Shown piece after piece: positions 1-13,400 of a stretch of DNA of 64,000 nucleotides. The translations under genes were made by a program, and so were the position numbers. Origin of the DNA: Hippophae tibetana (taxonomy: Eukaryota > Streptophyta > Magnoliopsida > Rosales > Elaeagnaceae); assembly GCA_037013495.1 (NCBI GenBank), contig CM072810.1, positions 73,020,449 to 73,084,448 of the forward strand, given 5' to 3'. How positions within the stretch are numbered: the stretch's first letter is position 1; each line of letters opens with the position of its first letter. Under the pieces are notes generated by a model, which was given only the letters and a program-made list of their open reading frames with translations, was not told the origin of the DNA and did no database searches.

Positions 1-1070
1 TTTATCATATGTTTTATATGCTTTTATTATTTACGGATGGATTAAGCACATTTCACAACTAAATATTCCCACTATGGTTGCATTACGTGTAGGGTTCTGT
101 TGCTTATATAATAAAACAACAACCTTTTAAAGGAGGAAGAACTAGTATAATTAATGAAAATATTTTTCACAAGTTTTGTACTTTTCTTCCAAGGGTTCTT
201 GATGGAATGCCTCGATTTGACACATCAAATGGAGTGATCATTTGTTTTTGGCATCAAAAGGTTTTGGTTTTATGGAATTAATGAGGTTGTTTTCATCTGT
301 GGATTTCGTTTCGTAGTTCTTTTTTAAATACTCATCTCTTAGTTTTGATATTTATATCTACTCTCAATCAATCTTTGTTCTTCATAAAAAAAATTGTAGG
401 AAAAAGAAGATGGATTCTACTGTTTACAATATTAAAAAAAAGAACATTTGATAAATCAGAGTTCCAATTTTACACCGCCTTTACTTTTGACTCGGGTCTC
501 GAAAGTTTTAATATAATATATCAAATCGAACCTTGTAAAGGTTCCTATAATCAGAGCAGGGATTCCAAAGAACATTATTTTTTGAAATCAAATTCCACCG
601 TTTAAATCACCTACCGAGAGTTTAAAATTTTGGTCGCACATATTCCGTTTTTTTTTTGCTTTTGGTTTTATTCAATGCCACCATAAGAGCGATGGAGTTA
701 CTCACCAAGTGTGTGTTTAAAAAAATTCTAAAGTTCTTAATATCCAACAAATATTCTCAAGATCATAAAATATTCTCATGATCCTTTACAACGTATATAT
801 TTGGAATATCAAATGGAAGAATTAATTTTGGAAGAAATTATTTTTGTTTTATTTAATTATGGGACTTTATGTCTAGCGATTTTGTTTATACTAAATTTTT
901 GAATTTTATTTGTCTTATTAATCATATGTTTTTTATGCTTTTATTATTTACGGATGGATTAAGCACATGTCACAAGTAAATATTCCCAGTAAGGTTGCAT
1001 TACGTGTAGGGTTTTGTTGCTTATATAAGAAAACAACAACCTTTTGAAGGAGGAAGAACTAGTATAATTA
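1..1070 (+). repeat. Left flank: partial unit and diverged unit 1
   Basis: Bases 1-153 are the 3' end of a unit that begins outside the window. Unit 1 (154-1070, 917 bp) differs from the homogeneous block to its right at many scattered positions. Examples are TTTAAATCACC in place of TTTACATCACC near 600 and a longer T run near 645-657. It carries an open stretch at 345-605 starting at TTG, which corresponds to the middle segment of the shared reading frame. That stretch ends early at the TTTAAATC change. Nothing other than satellite is visible. Confidence 0.9.
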
Positions 1071-1604
1071 ATGAAAATATTTTTCATAAAGCTTTGTACT
1101 TTTCTTCCTAGGGTTCTTGATGGAATGCCTCGATTTGACACATCAAATGGAGTGATCTTTATTTTTTGGCATCCAAAGGTTTTGGTTTTATGGAATTAAT
1201 GATGTTGTTTTCGTCTGTGGATTTCATTTCGTAGTTCTTTTTTAAAGACTCATCTCTTAGTCTTGATCTTTATATCTACTGTCAATCAATCCTTGTTCTT
1301 CATAAAAAATTGTAGGAAAAAGAAGATGTATTCTACTGTTTACAATACTAAAAAAAAGAACATTTGATAAATCAGAGTTCCAATTTTACACCGCCTTTAC
1401 TTTTGACTCAGGTGTCGAAGCTTTTAATATAATATATCAAATGAACCTTGTAAAGGTTCCTATAATCAGAGCATGGATTCCGAAGAATATTATTTTTTGA
1501 AATGAAGTTCCACCATTTACATCACCTACCGAGAGTTTAAAATTTTCGTCGCACTTATTCCATTTTTCTGGATTTCGGTTTTATTCAATGCCACCATAAG
1601 AGCG

Positions 1605-1817
1605 ATGGAGTTACTCACCAAGAGTGTGTTTAAAAAAAATTCTAAAGTTCTTAATATTCCCACAAATATTCTCAAGATCATAAAATATTCTCATGATCCT
1701 TTACAACGTATATATTTGGAATATCAAATAGAAGAATCAATTTTGGAAGCAATTATTTTTGTTTTATATACTTATGGTAGTTTATGTCTAGCGATTTTGT
1801 TTATACTAAATTTTTGA
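1605..1817 (+). pseudogene. 70-codon MELLTK-to-hydrophobic frame, seven copies
   Basis: Units 2-8 each hold this open stretch, at 1605, 2520, 3435, 4350, 5265, 6180 and 7097. The peptide is unchanged in five, with one substitution each at 4350 and 7097. It joins the MELLTKSVFKK and LEYQIEESILEA segments despite the 19-bp duplication. Relative to most units there is one extra A in the run after GTGTTT and one extra base in ATTCCCACAAAT versus ATCCAACAAAT. The sum 19+1+1 = 21 restores frame, with altered residues between. It stops after LFILNF at TGA. Upstream parts of the same units are broken (TTTTTGAAATGAAG; one-base loss in CAAATGAACC). Confidence 0.42.
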
Positions 1818-1936
1818 ATTTTATTTGTCTTATTTATCATATGTTTTATATGCTTGTATTATTTACGGATGGATTAAGCACATTTCACAACTAAATATTC
1901 CCACTAAGGTTGCATTACGTGTAGGGTTTTGTTGCT

Positions 1937-1944
1937 TATATAAG
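1937..1944 (+). promoter_or_regulatory. TATATAAG motif within a palindrome, one example of many
   Basis: TATATAAG matches the eukaryotic TATA-box consensus and starts 49 bp upstream of the ATG of unit 3. It sits in a 10-bp perfect palindrome, CTTATATAAG (1935-1944). Most units carry TATATAAG or TATATAAA at this place. Type B units carry TATATACG, which breaks the match. The same bases lie inside the conceptual C-terminus (LYKK). Promoter activity is an inference only. Confidence 0.3.
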
Positions 1945-2578
1945 AAAACAACAACCTTTTGAAGGAGGAAGAACTAGTATAATTAATGAAAATATTTTTC
2001 AACAAGCTTTGTACTTTTCTTCCAAGGGTTCTTGATGGAATGCCTCGATTTGACACATCAAATGGAGTGATCTTTATTTTTTGGCATCAAAAGGTTTTGG
2101 TTTTATGGAATTAATGATGTTGTTTTCGTCTGTGGATTTCATTTCGTAGTTCTTTTTTAAAGACTCATCTCTTAGTCTTGATCTTTATATCTACTGTCAA
2201 TCAATCCTTGTTCTTCATAAAAAATTGTAGGAAAAAGAAGATGTATTCTACTGTTTACAATACTAAAAAAAAGAACATTTGATAAATCAGAGTTCCAATT
2301 TTACACCGCCTTTACTTTTGACTCAGGTGTCGAAGCTTTTAATATAATATATCAAATGAACCTTGTAAAGGTTCCTATAATCAGAGCATGGATTCCGAAG
2401 AATATTATTTTTTGAAATGAAGTTCCACCATTTACATCACCTACCGAGAGTTTAAAATTTTCGTCGCACTTATTCCATTTTTCTGGATTTCGGTTTTATT
2501 CAATGCCACCATAAGAGCGATGGAGTTACTCACCAAGAGTGTGTTTAAAAAAAATTCTAAAGTTCTTAATATTCCCAC

Positions 2579-2616
2579 AAATATTCTCAAGATCATAAAA
2601 TATTCTCATGATCCTT
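2579..2616 (+). repeat. Internal 19-bp tandem duplication, example in unit 3
   Basis: Copy 1 (2579-2597) and copy 2 (2598-2616) both begin AAATATTCTCA and match at 16 of 19 positions. The pair is present in essentially every unit except unit 68. Because 19 is not a multiple of three, it separates the MELLTK segment from the hydrophobic C-terminal segment by a frameshift. Confidence 0.8.
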
Positions 2617-5600
2617 TACAACGTATATATTTGGAATATCAAATAGAAGAATCAATTTTGGAAGCAATTATTTTTGTTTTATATACTTATGGTAGTTTAT
2701 GTCTAGCGATTTTGTTTATACTAAATTTTTGAATTTTATTTGTCTTATTTATCATATGTTTTATATGCTTGTATTATTTACGGATGGATTAAGCACATTT
2801 CACAACTAAATATTCCCACTAAGGTTGCATTACGTGTAGGGTTTTGTTGCTTATATAAGAAAACAACAACCTTTTGAAGGAGGAAGAACTAGTATAATTA
2901 ATGAAAATATTTTTCAACAAGCTTTGTACTTTTCTTCCAAGGGTTCTTGATGGAATGCCTCGATTTGACACATCAAATGGAGTGATCTTTATTTTTTGGC
3001 ATCAAAAGGTTTTGGTTTTATGGAATTAATGATGTTGTTTTCGTCTGTGGATTTCATTTCGTAGTTCTTTTTTAAAGACTCATCTCTTAGTCTTGATCTT
3101 TATATCTACTGTCAATCAATCCTTGTTCTTCATAAAAAATTGTAGGAAAAAGAAGATGTATTCTACTGTTTACAATACTAAAAAAAAGAACATTTGATAA
3201 ATCAGAGTTCCAATTTTACACCGCCTTTACTTTTGACTCAGGTGTCGAAGCTTTTAATATAATATATCAAATGAACCTTGTAAAGGTTCCTATAATCAGA
3301 GCATGGATTCCGAAGAATATTATTTTTTGAAATGAAGTTCCACCATTTACATCACCTACCGAGAGTTTAAAATTTTCGTCGCACTTATTCCATTTTTCTG
3401 GATTTCGGTTTTATTCAATGCCACCATAAGAGCGATGGAGTTACTCACCAAGAGTGTGTTTAAAAAAAATTCTAAAGTTCTTAATATTCCCACAAATATT
3501 CTCAAGATCATAAAATATTCTCATGATCCTTTACAACGTATATATTTGGAATATCAAATAGAAGAATCAATTTTGGAAGCAATTATTTTTGTTTTATATA
3601 CTTATGGTAGTTTATGTCTAGCGATTTTGTTTATACTAAATTTTTGAATTTTATTTGTCTTATTAATCATATGTTTTTTATGCTTTTATTATTTACGGAT
3701 GGATTAAGCACATGTCACAAGTAAATATTCCCAGTAAGGTTGCATTACGTGTAGGGTTTTGTTGCTTATATAAGAAAACAACAACCTTTTGAAGGAGGAA
3801 GAACTAGTATAATTAATGAAAATATTTTTCATAAAGCTTTGTACTTTTCTTCCTAGGGTTCTTGATGGAATGCCTCGATTTGACACATCAAATGGAGTGA
3901 TCTTTATTTTTTGGCATCCAAAGGTTTTGGTTTTATGGAATTAATGATGTTGTTTTCGTCTGTGGATTTCATTTCGTAGTTCTTTTTTAAAGACTCATCT
4001 CTTAGTCTTGATCTTTATATCTACTGTCAATCAATCCTTGTTCTTCATAAAAAATTGTAGGAAAAAGAAGATGTATTCTACTGTTTACAATACTAAAAAA
4101 AAGAACATTTGATAAATCAGAGTTCCAATTTTACACCGCCTTTACTTTTGACTCAGGTGTCGAAGCTTTTAATATAATATATCAAATGAACCTTGTAAAG
4201 GTTCCTATAATCAGAGCATGGATTCCGAAGAATATTATTTTTTGAAATGAAGTTCCACCATTTACATCACCTACCGAGAGTTTAAAATTTTCGTCGCACT
4301 TATTCCATTTTTCTGGATTTCGGTTTTATTCAATGCCACCATAAGAGCGATGGAGTTACTCACCAAGAGTGTGTTTAAAAAAAATTCTAAAGTTCTTAAT
4401 ATTCCCACAAATATTCTCAAGATCATAAATTATTCTCATGATCCTTTACAACGTATATATTTGGAATATCAAATAGAAGAATCAATTTTGGAAGCAATTA
4501 TTTTTGTTTTATATACTTATGGTAGTTTATGTCTAGCGATTTTGTTTATACTAAATTTTTGAATTTTATTTGTCTTATTTATCATATGTTTTATATGCTT
4601 GTATTATTTACGGATGGATTAAGCACATTTCACAACTAAATATTCCCACTAAGGTTGCATTACGTGTAGGGTTTTGTTGCTTATATAAGAAAACAACAAC
4701 CTTTTGAAGGAGGAAGAACTAGTATAATTAATGAAAATATTTTTCAACAAGCTTTGTACTTTTCTTCCAAGGGTTCTTGATGGAATGCCTCGATTTGACA
4801 CATCAAATGGAGTGATCTTTATTTTTTGGCATCAAAAGGTTTTGGTTTTATGGAATTAATGATGTTGTTTTCGTCTGTGGATTTCATTTCGTAGTTCTTT
4901 TTTAAAGACTCATCTCTTAGTCTTGATCTTTATATCTACTGTCAATCAATCCTTGTTCTTCATAAAAAATTGTAGGAAAAAGAAGATGTATTCTACTGTT
5001 TACAATACTAAAAAAAAGAACATTTGATAAATCAGAGTTCCAATTTTACACCGCCTTTACTTTTGACTCAGGTGTCGAAGCTTTTAATATAATATATCAA
5101 ATGAACCTTGTAAAGGTTCCTATAATCAGAGCATGGATTTCGAAGAATATTATTTTTTGAAATGAAGTTCCACCATTTACATCACCTACCGAGAGTTTAA
5201 AATTTTCGTCGCACTTATTCCATTTTTCTGGATTTCGGTTTTATTCAATGCCACCATAAGAGCGATGGAGTTACTCACCAAGAGTGTGTTTAAAAAAAAT
5301 TCTAAAGTTCTTAATATTCCCACAAATATTCTCAAGATCATAAAATATTCTCATGATCCTTTACAACGTATATATTTGGAATATCAAATAGAAGAATCAA
5401 TTTTGGAAGCAATTATTTTTGTTTTATATACTTATGGTAGTTTATGTCTAGCGATTTTGTTTATACTAAATTTTTGAATTTTATTTGTCTTATTTATCAT
5501 ATGTTTTATATGCTTGTATTATTTACGGATGGATTAAGCACATTTCACAACTAAATATTCCCACTAAGGTTGCATTACGTGTAGGGTTTTGTTGCTTATA

Positions 5601-7476
5601 TAAGAAAACAACAACCTTTTGAAGGAGGAAGAACTAGTATAATTAATGAAAATATTTTTCAACAAGCTTTGTACTTTTCTTCCAAGGGTTCTTGATGGAA
5701 TGCCTCGATTTGACACATCAAATGGAGTGATCTTTATTTTTTGGCATCAAAAGGTTTTGGTTTTATGGAATTAATGATGTTGTTTTCGTCTGTGGATTTC
5801 ATTTCGTAGTTCTTTTTTAAAGACTCATCTCTTAGTCTTGATCTTTATATCTACTGTCAATCAATCCTTGTTCTTCATAAAAAATTGTAGGAAAAAGAAG
5901 ATGTATTCTACTGTTTACAATACTAAAAAAAAGAACATTTGATAAATCAGAGTTCCAATTTTACACCGCCTTTACTTTTGACTCAGGTGTCGAAGCTTTT
6001 AATATAATATATCAAATGAACCTTGTAAAGGTTCCTATAATCAGAGCATGGATTCCGAAGAATATTATTTTTTGAAATGAAGTTCCACCATTTACATCAC
6101 CTACCGAGAGTTTAAAATTTTCGTCGCACTTATTCCATTTTTCTGGATTTCGGTTTTATTCAATGCCACCATAAGAGCGATGGAGTTACTCACCAAGAGT
6201 GTGTTTAAAAAAAATTCTAAAGTTCTTAATATTCCCACAAATATTCTCAAGATCATAAAATATTCTCATGATCCTTTACAACGTATATATTTGGAATATC
6301 AAATAGAAGAATCAATTTTGGAAGCAATTATTTTTGTTTTATATACTTATGGTAGTTTATGTCTAGCGATTTTGTTTATACTAAATTTTTGAATTTTATT
6401 TGTCTTATTTATCATATGTTTTATATGCTTGTATTATTTACGGATGGATTAAGCACATTTCACAACTAAATATTCCCACTAAGGTTGCATTACGTGTAGG
6501 GTTTTGTTGCTTATATAAGAAAACAACAACCTTTTGAAGGAGGAAGAACTAGTATAATTAATGAAAATATTTTTCAACAAGCTTTGTACTTTTCTTCCAA
6601 GGGTTCTTGATGGAATGCCTCGATTTGACACATCAAATGGAGTGATCTTTATTTTTTGGCATCAAAAGGTTTTGGTTTTATGGAATTAATGATGTTGTTT
6701 TCGTCTGTGGATTTTATTTCGTAGTTCTTTTTTAAATACTCATCTCTTAGTCTTGATCTTTATATCTACTGTCAATCAATCCTTGTTCTTCATAAAAAAA
6801 TTGTAGGAAAAAGAAGATGTATTCTACTGTTTACAATACTAAAAAAAAGAACATTTGATAAATCAGAGTTCCAATTTTACACCGCCTTTACTTTTGACTC
6901 AGGTGTCGAAGCTTTTAATATAATATATCAAATCGAACCTTGTAAAGGTTCCTATAATCAGAGCATGGATTCCGAAGAATATTATTTTTTGAAATGAAGT
7001 TCCACCGTTTACATCACCTACCGAGAGTTTAAAATTTTCGTCGCACTTATTCCATTTTTCTGGATTTCGGTTTTATTCAATGCCACCATAAGAGCGATGG
7101 AGTTACTCACCAAGAGTGTGTTTAAAAAAAATTCTAATGTTCTTAATATTCCCACAAATATTCTCAAGATCATAAAATATTCTCATGATCCTTTACAACG
7201 TATATATTTGGAATATCAAATAGAAGAATCAATTTTGGAAGCAATTATTTTTGTTTTATATACTTATGGTAGTTTATGTCTAGCGATTTTGTTTATACTA
7301 AATTTTTGAATTTTATTTGTCTATTTATCATATGTTTTATATGCTTTTATTATTTACGGATGGATTAAGCACATTTCACAACTAAATATTCCCACTAAGG
7401 TTGCATTACGTGTAGGGTTTTGTTGCTTATATAAGAAAACAACAACCTTTTGAAGGAGGAAGAACTAGTATAATTA

Positions 7477-10400
7477 ATGAAAATATTTTTCAACAAGCTT
7501 TGTACTTTTCTTCCAAGGGTTCTTGATGGAATGCCTCGATTTGACACATCAAATGGAGTGATCTTTATTTTTTGGCATCAAAAGGTTTTGGTTTTATGGA
7601 ATTAATGATGTTGTTTTCGTCTGTGCATTTCATTTCGTAGTTCTTTTTTAAATACTCATCTCTTAGTCTTGATCTTTATATCTACTGTCAATCAATCCTT
7701 GTTCTTCATAAAAAAATTGTAGGAAAATGAAGATGTATTCTACTGTTTACAATACTAAAAAAAGAACATTTGATAAATCAGAGTTCCAATTTTACACCGC
7801 CTTTACTTTTGACTCAGGTGTCGAAGCTTTTAATATAATATATCAAATAGAACCTTGTAAAGGTTCCTATAATCAGAGCATGGATTCCGAAGAATATTAT
7901 TTTTTGAAAACAAATTCCACCATTTACATCACCTACCGAGAGTTTAAAATTTTCGTCGCACTTATTCCATTTTTCTGGATTTGGGTTTTATTTAATGCCA
8001 CCATAAGAGCGATGGAGTTACTAACCAAGAGTGTGTTTAAAAAAATTCTAAAGTTCTTAATATTCCCACAAATATTCTCAAGATCATAAAATATTCTCAT
8101 GATCCTTTACAACGTATATATTTGGAATATCAAATAGAAGAATTAATTTTGGAAGCAACTATTTTTGTTTTATATACTTATGGTAGTTTATGTCTAGCGA
8201 TTTTGTTTATACTAAATTTTTGAATTTTATTTGTCTTATTTATCATATGTTTTATATGCTTTTATTATTTACGGATGGATTAAGCACATTTCACAACTAA
8301 ATATTCCCACTAAGGTTGCATTACGTGTAGGGTTTTTTTGCTTATATAAGAAAACAACAACCTTATGAAGGAGGAAGAACTTGTATAATTAAGGAAAATA
8401 TCTTTAACCAAGCTTTGTACTTTTCTTCCAAGGTTTCTTGATGGAATGCCTCGATTTGACACATCAAATTTAGTGATCGTTTATTTTTTGGCATCATAAG
8501 GTTTTGGTTTTATGGAATTAATGATGTTATTTTCGTCTGTGGATTTCATTTCGTAGTTCTTTTTTAAATACTCATCTCTTAGTCTTGATCTTTATATCTA
8601 CTCTCAATCAATCTTTGTTCTTCATCAAAAAATTGTAAGAAAATGAAGATGTATTCTACAGTTTACAATATTAAAAAAAAGAAAATTTGATAAATCAGAG
8701 TTCCAATTTTACACCGCCTTTACTTTTGACTCGGGTGTCGAAGCTTTTAATATAATATATCAAACCGAACTTTGTAAAGGTTCCTATAATCAGAGCATGG
8801 ATTCCGAAGAATATTATTTTTTGAAATCAAATTCCACCGTTTACATCACCTACCGAGAGTTTAAAATTTTCGTCGCACCTATTCCGTTTTTTTTTGCTTT
8901 CGGTTTTATTCAATACCACCATAAGAGCGATGGAGTTACTCACCAAGAGTGTGTTTAAAAAAATTCTAAAGTTCTTAATATCCAACAAATATGCTCAAGA
9001 TCATAAAATATTCTCATGATCCTTTACAAAGGATATATTTGGAATATCAAATGGAATAATTAATTTTGGAAGCAATTATTTTTGTTTTATTTTATTATGG
9101 GACTTTATGTCTAGCGATTTTGTTTATACTAAATTTTTGAATTTTATTTGTCTTATTTATCATATGTTTTTTATGCTTTTATTATTTACGGATGGATTAA
9201 GCACATTTCACAACTAAATATCCCCACTAAGGTTGCATTACGTGTAGGGTTTTGATTCTTATATACGAAAACATCAACCTTTCGAAGGAGGAACAACTAG
9301 TATAAGTAATGACAATATTTTTTACCAAGCTTTGTACTTTTCTTCCAAGGGTTCTTGATGGAATGCCTCGATTTGACACATCAAATGGAGTGATCTTTAT
9401 TTTTTGGCATAAAAAGGTTTTAGTTTTATGGAATTAATGATGTTGTTTTCGTCTGTGGATTTCATTTCGTAGTTCTTTTTTAAATACTCATCTCTTAGTC
9501 TTGATATTTATATCTACTCTCAATCAATCTTTGTTCTTCATAAAAAAATTGTAGGAAAAAGAAGATGGATTCTACTGTTTACAATAGTAAAAAAAAGAAC
9601 ATTTGATAAATCAGAGTTCCAATTTTACACTGCCTTTACTTTTGACTCGGGTGTCGAAGCTTTTAATATAATATATGCAATCGAACCTTGTAAAGGTTCC
9701 TATAATCAGAGCATGGATTCCGAAGAATATTATTTTTTGAAAACAAATTCCACCATTTACATCACCTACCGAGAGTTTAAAATGTTTGTCGCACCTATTC
9801 AATTTTTTTTATTTCGTTTTATTCAATGCCACCATAAGAGCGATGGAGTTACTCACCAAGAGTGTGTTTAAAAAAATTCCAAAGTTCTTAATATCCAACA
9901 AATATTCTCAAGATCCAAAAATATTATCATGATCCTTTACAAGGGATATATTTGGAATATGAAATGGAAGAATTAATTGTGGAAGCAATTATTTTTGTTT
10001 TATTTAATTATGGGACTTTATGTCTAGCGATTTTGTTTATACTAAATTTTTGAATTTTATTTGTCTTATTTATCATATGTTTTATATGCTTTTATTATTT
10101 ACGGATGGATTAAGCACATTTCACAACTAAATATTCCCACTAAGGTTGCATTACGTGTTGGGTTTTGTTGCTTATATAAGAAAACAACAACCTTATGAAG
10201 GAGGAAGAACTTGTATAATTAATGAAAATATCTTTAACCAAGCTTTGTACTTTTCTTCCAAGGGTTCTTGATGGAATGCCTCGATTTGACACATCAAATT
10301 TAGTGATCGTTTATTTTTTGGCATCATAAGGTTTTGGTTTTATGGAATTAATGATGTTATTTTATTCTGTGGATTTCATTTCGTAGTTCTTTTTTAAATA

Positions 10401-13400
10401 CTCATCTCTTAGTCTTGATCTTTATATCTACTGTCAATCAATCCTTGTTCTTCATAAAAAAATTTTAGGAAAAAGAAGATGTATTCTACTGTTTACAATA
10501 CTAAAAAAAGAACATTTGATAAATCAGAGTTCCAATTTTACACCGCCTTTACTTTTGACTCAGGTGTCGAAGCTTTTAATATAATATATCAAATCGAACC
10601 TTGTAATGGTTCCTATAATCAGAGCATGGATTCCGAAGAATATTATTTTTTGAAAACAAATTCCACCATTTACATCACCTACCGAGAGTTTAAAATTTTT
10701 GTCGCACCTATTCCATTTTTTTATTTCGTTTTATTCAATGCCACCATAAGAGCGATGGAGTTACTCACCAAGAGTATGTTTAAAAAAATTCCAAAGTTCT
10801 TAATATCCAACAAATATTCTCAAGATCAAAAAATATTCTCATGATCCTTTACAAGGGATATATTTGGAATATGAAATGGAAGAATTAATTGTGGAAGCTA
10901 TTATTTTTGTTTTATTTAATTATGGGACTTTATGTCTAGCGATTTTGTTTATACTAAATTTTTGAATTTTATTTGTCTTATTTATCATATGTTTTTTATG
11001 CTTTTATTATTTACGGATGGATTAAGCACATTTCATAACTAAATATTCCCACTAAGGTTGCATTACGTGTAGGGTTTTGTTGCATATATAAGAAAACAAC
11101 AACCTTTTGAAGGAGGAAGAACTAATATAATTAATGAAAATATTTTTTTACCAAGCTTTGTACTTTTCTTCCAAGGGATCTTGATGGAATTCCTTGATTT
11201 GACACATCAAATGGAGTGATCTTTTTTTTTGGCATCAAAATGTTTTGGTTTTATGGAATTAATGATGTTGTTTTCGTTTGTGGATTTCATTTCGTAGTTC
11301 TTTTTTAAATACTCATCTCTTAGACTTGATCTTTATATCTACTCTCAATCAATCGTTGTTCTTCATAAAAAAATTGTAGGAAAAAGAAGATGGATTTTAC
11401 TGCTTAGAATATTAAAAAAAAGAACATTTGATAAATCAGAGTTCCAATTTTACACCGCCTTTACTTTTGACTCGGGTGTCGAAACTTTTAATATAATATA
11501 TCAAACCGAACTTTGTAAAGGTTCCTATAATCAGAGCATGGATTCCGAATAATATTATTTTTTGAAATCAAATTCCACCGTTTACATCACCTACCGAGAG
11601 TTTAAAATTTTCGTCGCACCTATTCCGTTTTTTTTTTTGCTTTCGGTTTTATTCAATACCACCATAAGAGCGATGGAGTTACTCACCAAGAGTGTGTTTA
11701 AAAAAATTCTAAAGTTCTTAATATCCAACAAATATACTCAAGATCATAAAATATTCTCATGATCCTTTACAAAGGATATATTTGGAATATCAAATGGAAT
11801 AATTAATTTTGGAAGCAATTATTTTTGTTTTATTTTATTATGGGACTTTATGTCTAGCGATTTTGTTTATACTAAATTTTTGAATTTTATTTGTCTTATT
11901 TATCATATGTTTTTTATGCTTTTATTATTTACGGATGGATTAAGCACATTTCACACCTAAATATCCCCACTAAGGTTGCATTACGTGTAGGGTTTTGATT
12001 CTTATATACGAAAACAGCAACCTTTCGAAGGAGGAACAACTAGTATAAGTAATGACAATATTTTTTACCAAGCTTTGTACTTTTCTTCCAAGGGTTCTTG
12101 ATGGAATGCCTCGATTTGACACATCAAATGGAGTGATCTTTATTTTTTGGCATCAAAAGGTTTTGGTTTTATGGAATTAATGATGTTGTTTTATTCTGTG
12201 GATTTCATTTCGTAGTTCTTTTTTAAATACTCATCTCTTAGTCTTGATCTTTATATCTACTGTCAATCAATCCTTGTTCTTCATAAAAAAATTTTAGGAA
12301 AAAGAAGATGGATTCTACTGTTTACAATAGTAAAAAAAAGAACATTTGATAAATCAGAGTTCCAATTTTACACTGCCTTTACTTTTGACTCGGGTGTCGA
12401 AGCTTTTAATATAATATATCAAAGCGAACCTTGTAAAGGTTCCTATAATTAGAGCATGGATTCCGAAGAATATTATTTTTTGAAAACAAATTCCACCATT
12501 TACATAACCTACCGAGAGTTTAAAATTTTTGTCGCACCTATTCCATTTTTTTTATTTCGTTTTATTCAATGCCACCATAAGAGCGATGGAGTTACTCACC
12601 AAGAGTATGTTTAAAAAAATTCCAAAGTTCTTAATATCCAACAAATATTCTCAAGATCCAAAAATATTCTCATGATCCTTTACAAGGGATATATTTGGAA
12701 TATGAAATGGAAGAATTAATTGTGGAAGCAATTATTTTTGTTTTATTTAATTATAGGACTTTATGTCTAGCGATTTTGTTTATACTAAATTTTTGAATTT
12801 TATTTGTCTTATTTATCATATGTTTTTTATGCTTTTATTATTTACGGATGGATTAAGCACATTTCATAACTAAATATTCCCACTAAGGTTGCATTACGTG
12901 TAGGGTTTTGCTGCTTATATAAGAAAACAACAACCTTTTGAAGGAGGAAGAACTAATATAATTAATGAAAATATTTTTTTACCAAGCTTTGTACTTTTCT
13001 TCCAAGGGATCTTGATGGAATGCCTTGATTTGACACATCAAATGGAGTGATCTTTCTTTTTGGCATCAAAATGTTTTGGTTTTGTGGAATTAATGATGTT
13101 GTTTTCGTTTGTGGATTTCATTTCGTAGTTCTTTTTTAAATACTCATCTCTTAGACTTGATCTTTATATCCACTCTCAATCAATCGTTGTTCTTCATAAA
13201 AAAATTGTAGGAAAAAGAAGATGGATTTTACTGTTTAGAATATTAAAAAAAAGAACATTTGATAAATCAGAGTTCCAATTTTACACCGCCTTTACTTTTG
13301 ACTCGGTTGTCGAAACTTTTAATATAATATATCAAACCGAACTTTGTAAAGGTTCCTATAATCAGAGCATGGATTCCGAAGAATATTATTTTTTGAAATC

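Larger units (their letters stand above)
1071..7476 (+). repeat. Homogenised block, units 2-8, with trimeric duplication
   Basis: Seven units of 915-916 bp are nearly identical by eye. Units 2 (1071) and 5 (3816) share private variants absent from units 3, 4, 6 and 7: CATAAAGC instead of CAACAAGC after the ATG block, TTCCTAGGG instead of TTCCAAGGG, and GCATCCAAAGG instead of GCATCAAAAGG. The preceding unit ends also share CATGTCACAAGTAAAT. The block is therefore a 2,745-bp three-monomer segment present twice. I noticed only isolated substitutions between the copies, for example near 4430 and 5140. Unit 8 begins to diverge (TTTTATTTC near 6714, AAATACT near 6735). This is the youngest-looking part of the window. 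Confidence 0.92.

Noticed and set aside
345..605. Treating the 77-86-codon stretches that start TTG-ATA/ATC-TTT-ATA as separate small genes
   Set aside because: They start at a TTG inside the LDLYI codons in a shifted frame created by the six-T run, then merge into the shared middle segment. They are fragments of the same ancestral frame, not distinct genes.
959..1141. Minus-strand open stretches of 60-81 codons recurring in many units (for example 959-1141, 24792-24980, 33061-33249, 61367-61585)
   Set aside because: They lie antisense to the N-terminal segment and the end of the preceding unit, run across the unit junction, and follow the plus-strand sequence without features of their own. 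They are best seen as shadows of the repeat.
1959..1988. AAGGAGG upstream of ATG as a bacterial or plastid ribosome binding site, with TATAAT as a -10 box
   Set aside because: The gap from AGGAGG to ATG is 17 bases, too long for a normal Shine-Dalgarno site. TATAAT lies only two bases from the ATG with no properly spaced -35. A 64-kb array of this kind is not expected in a bacterial or plastid genome.
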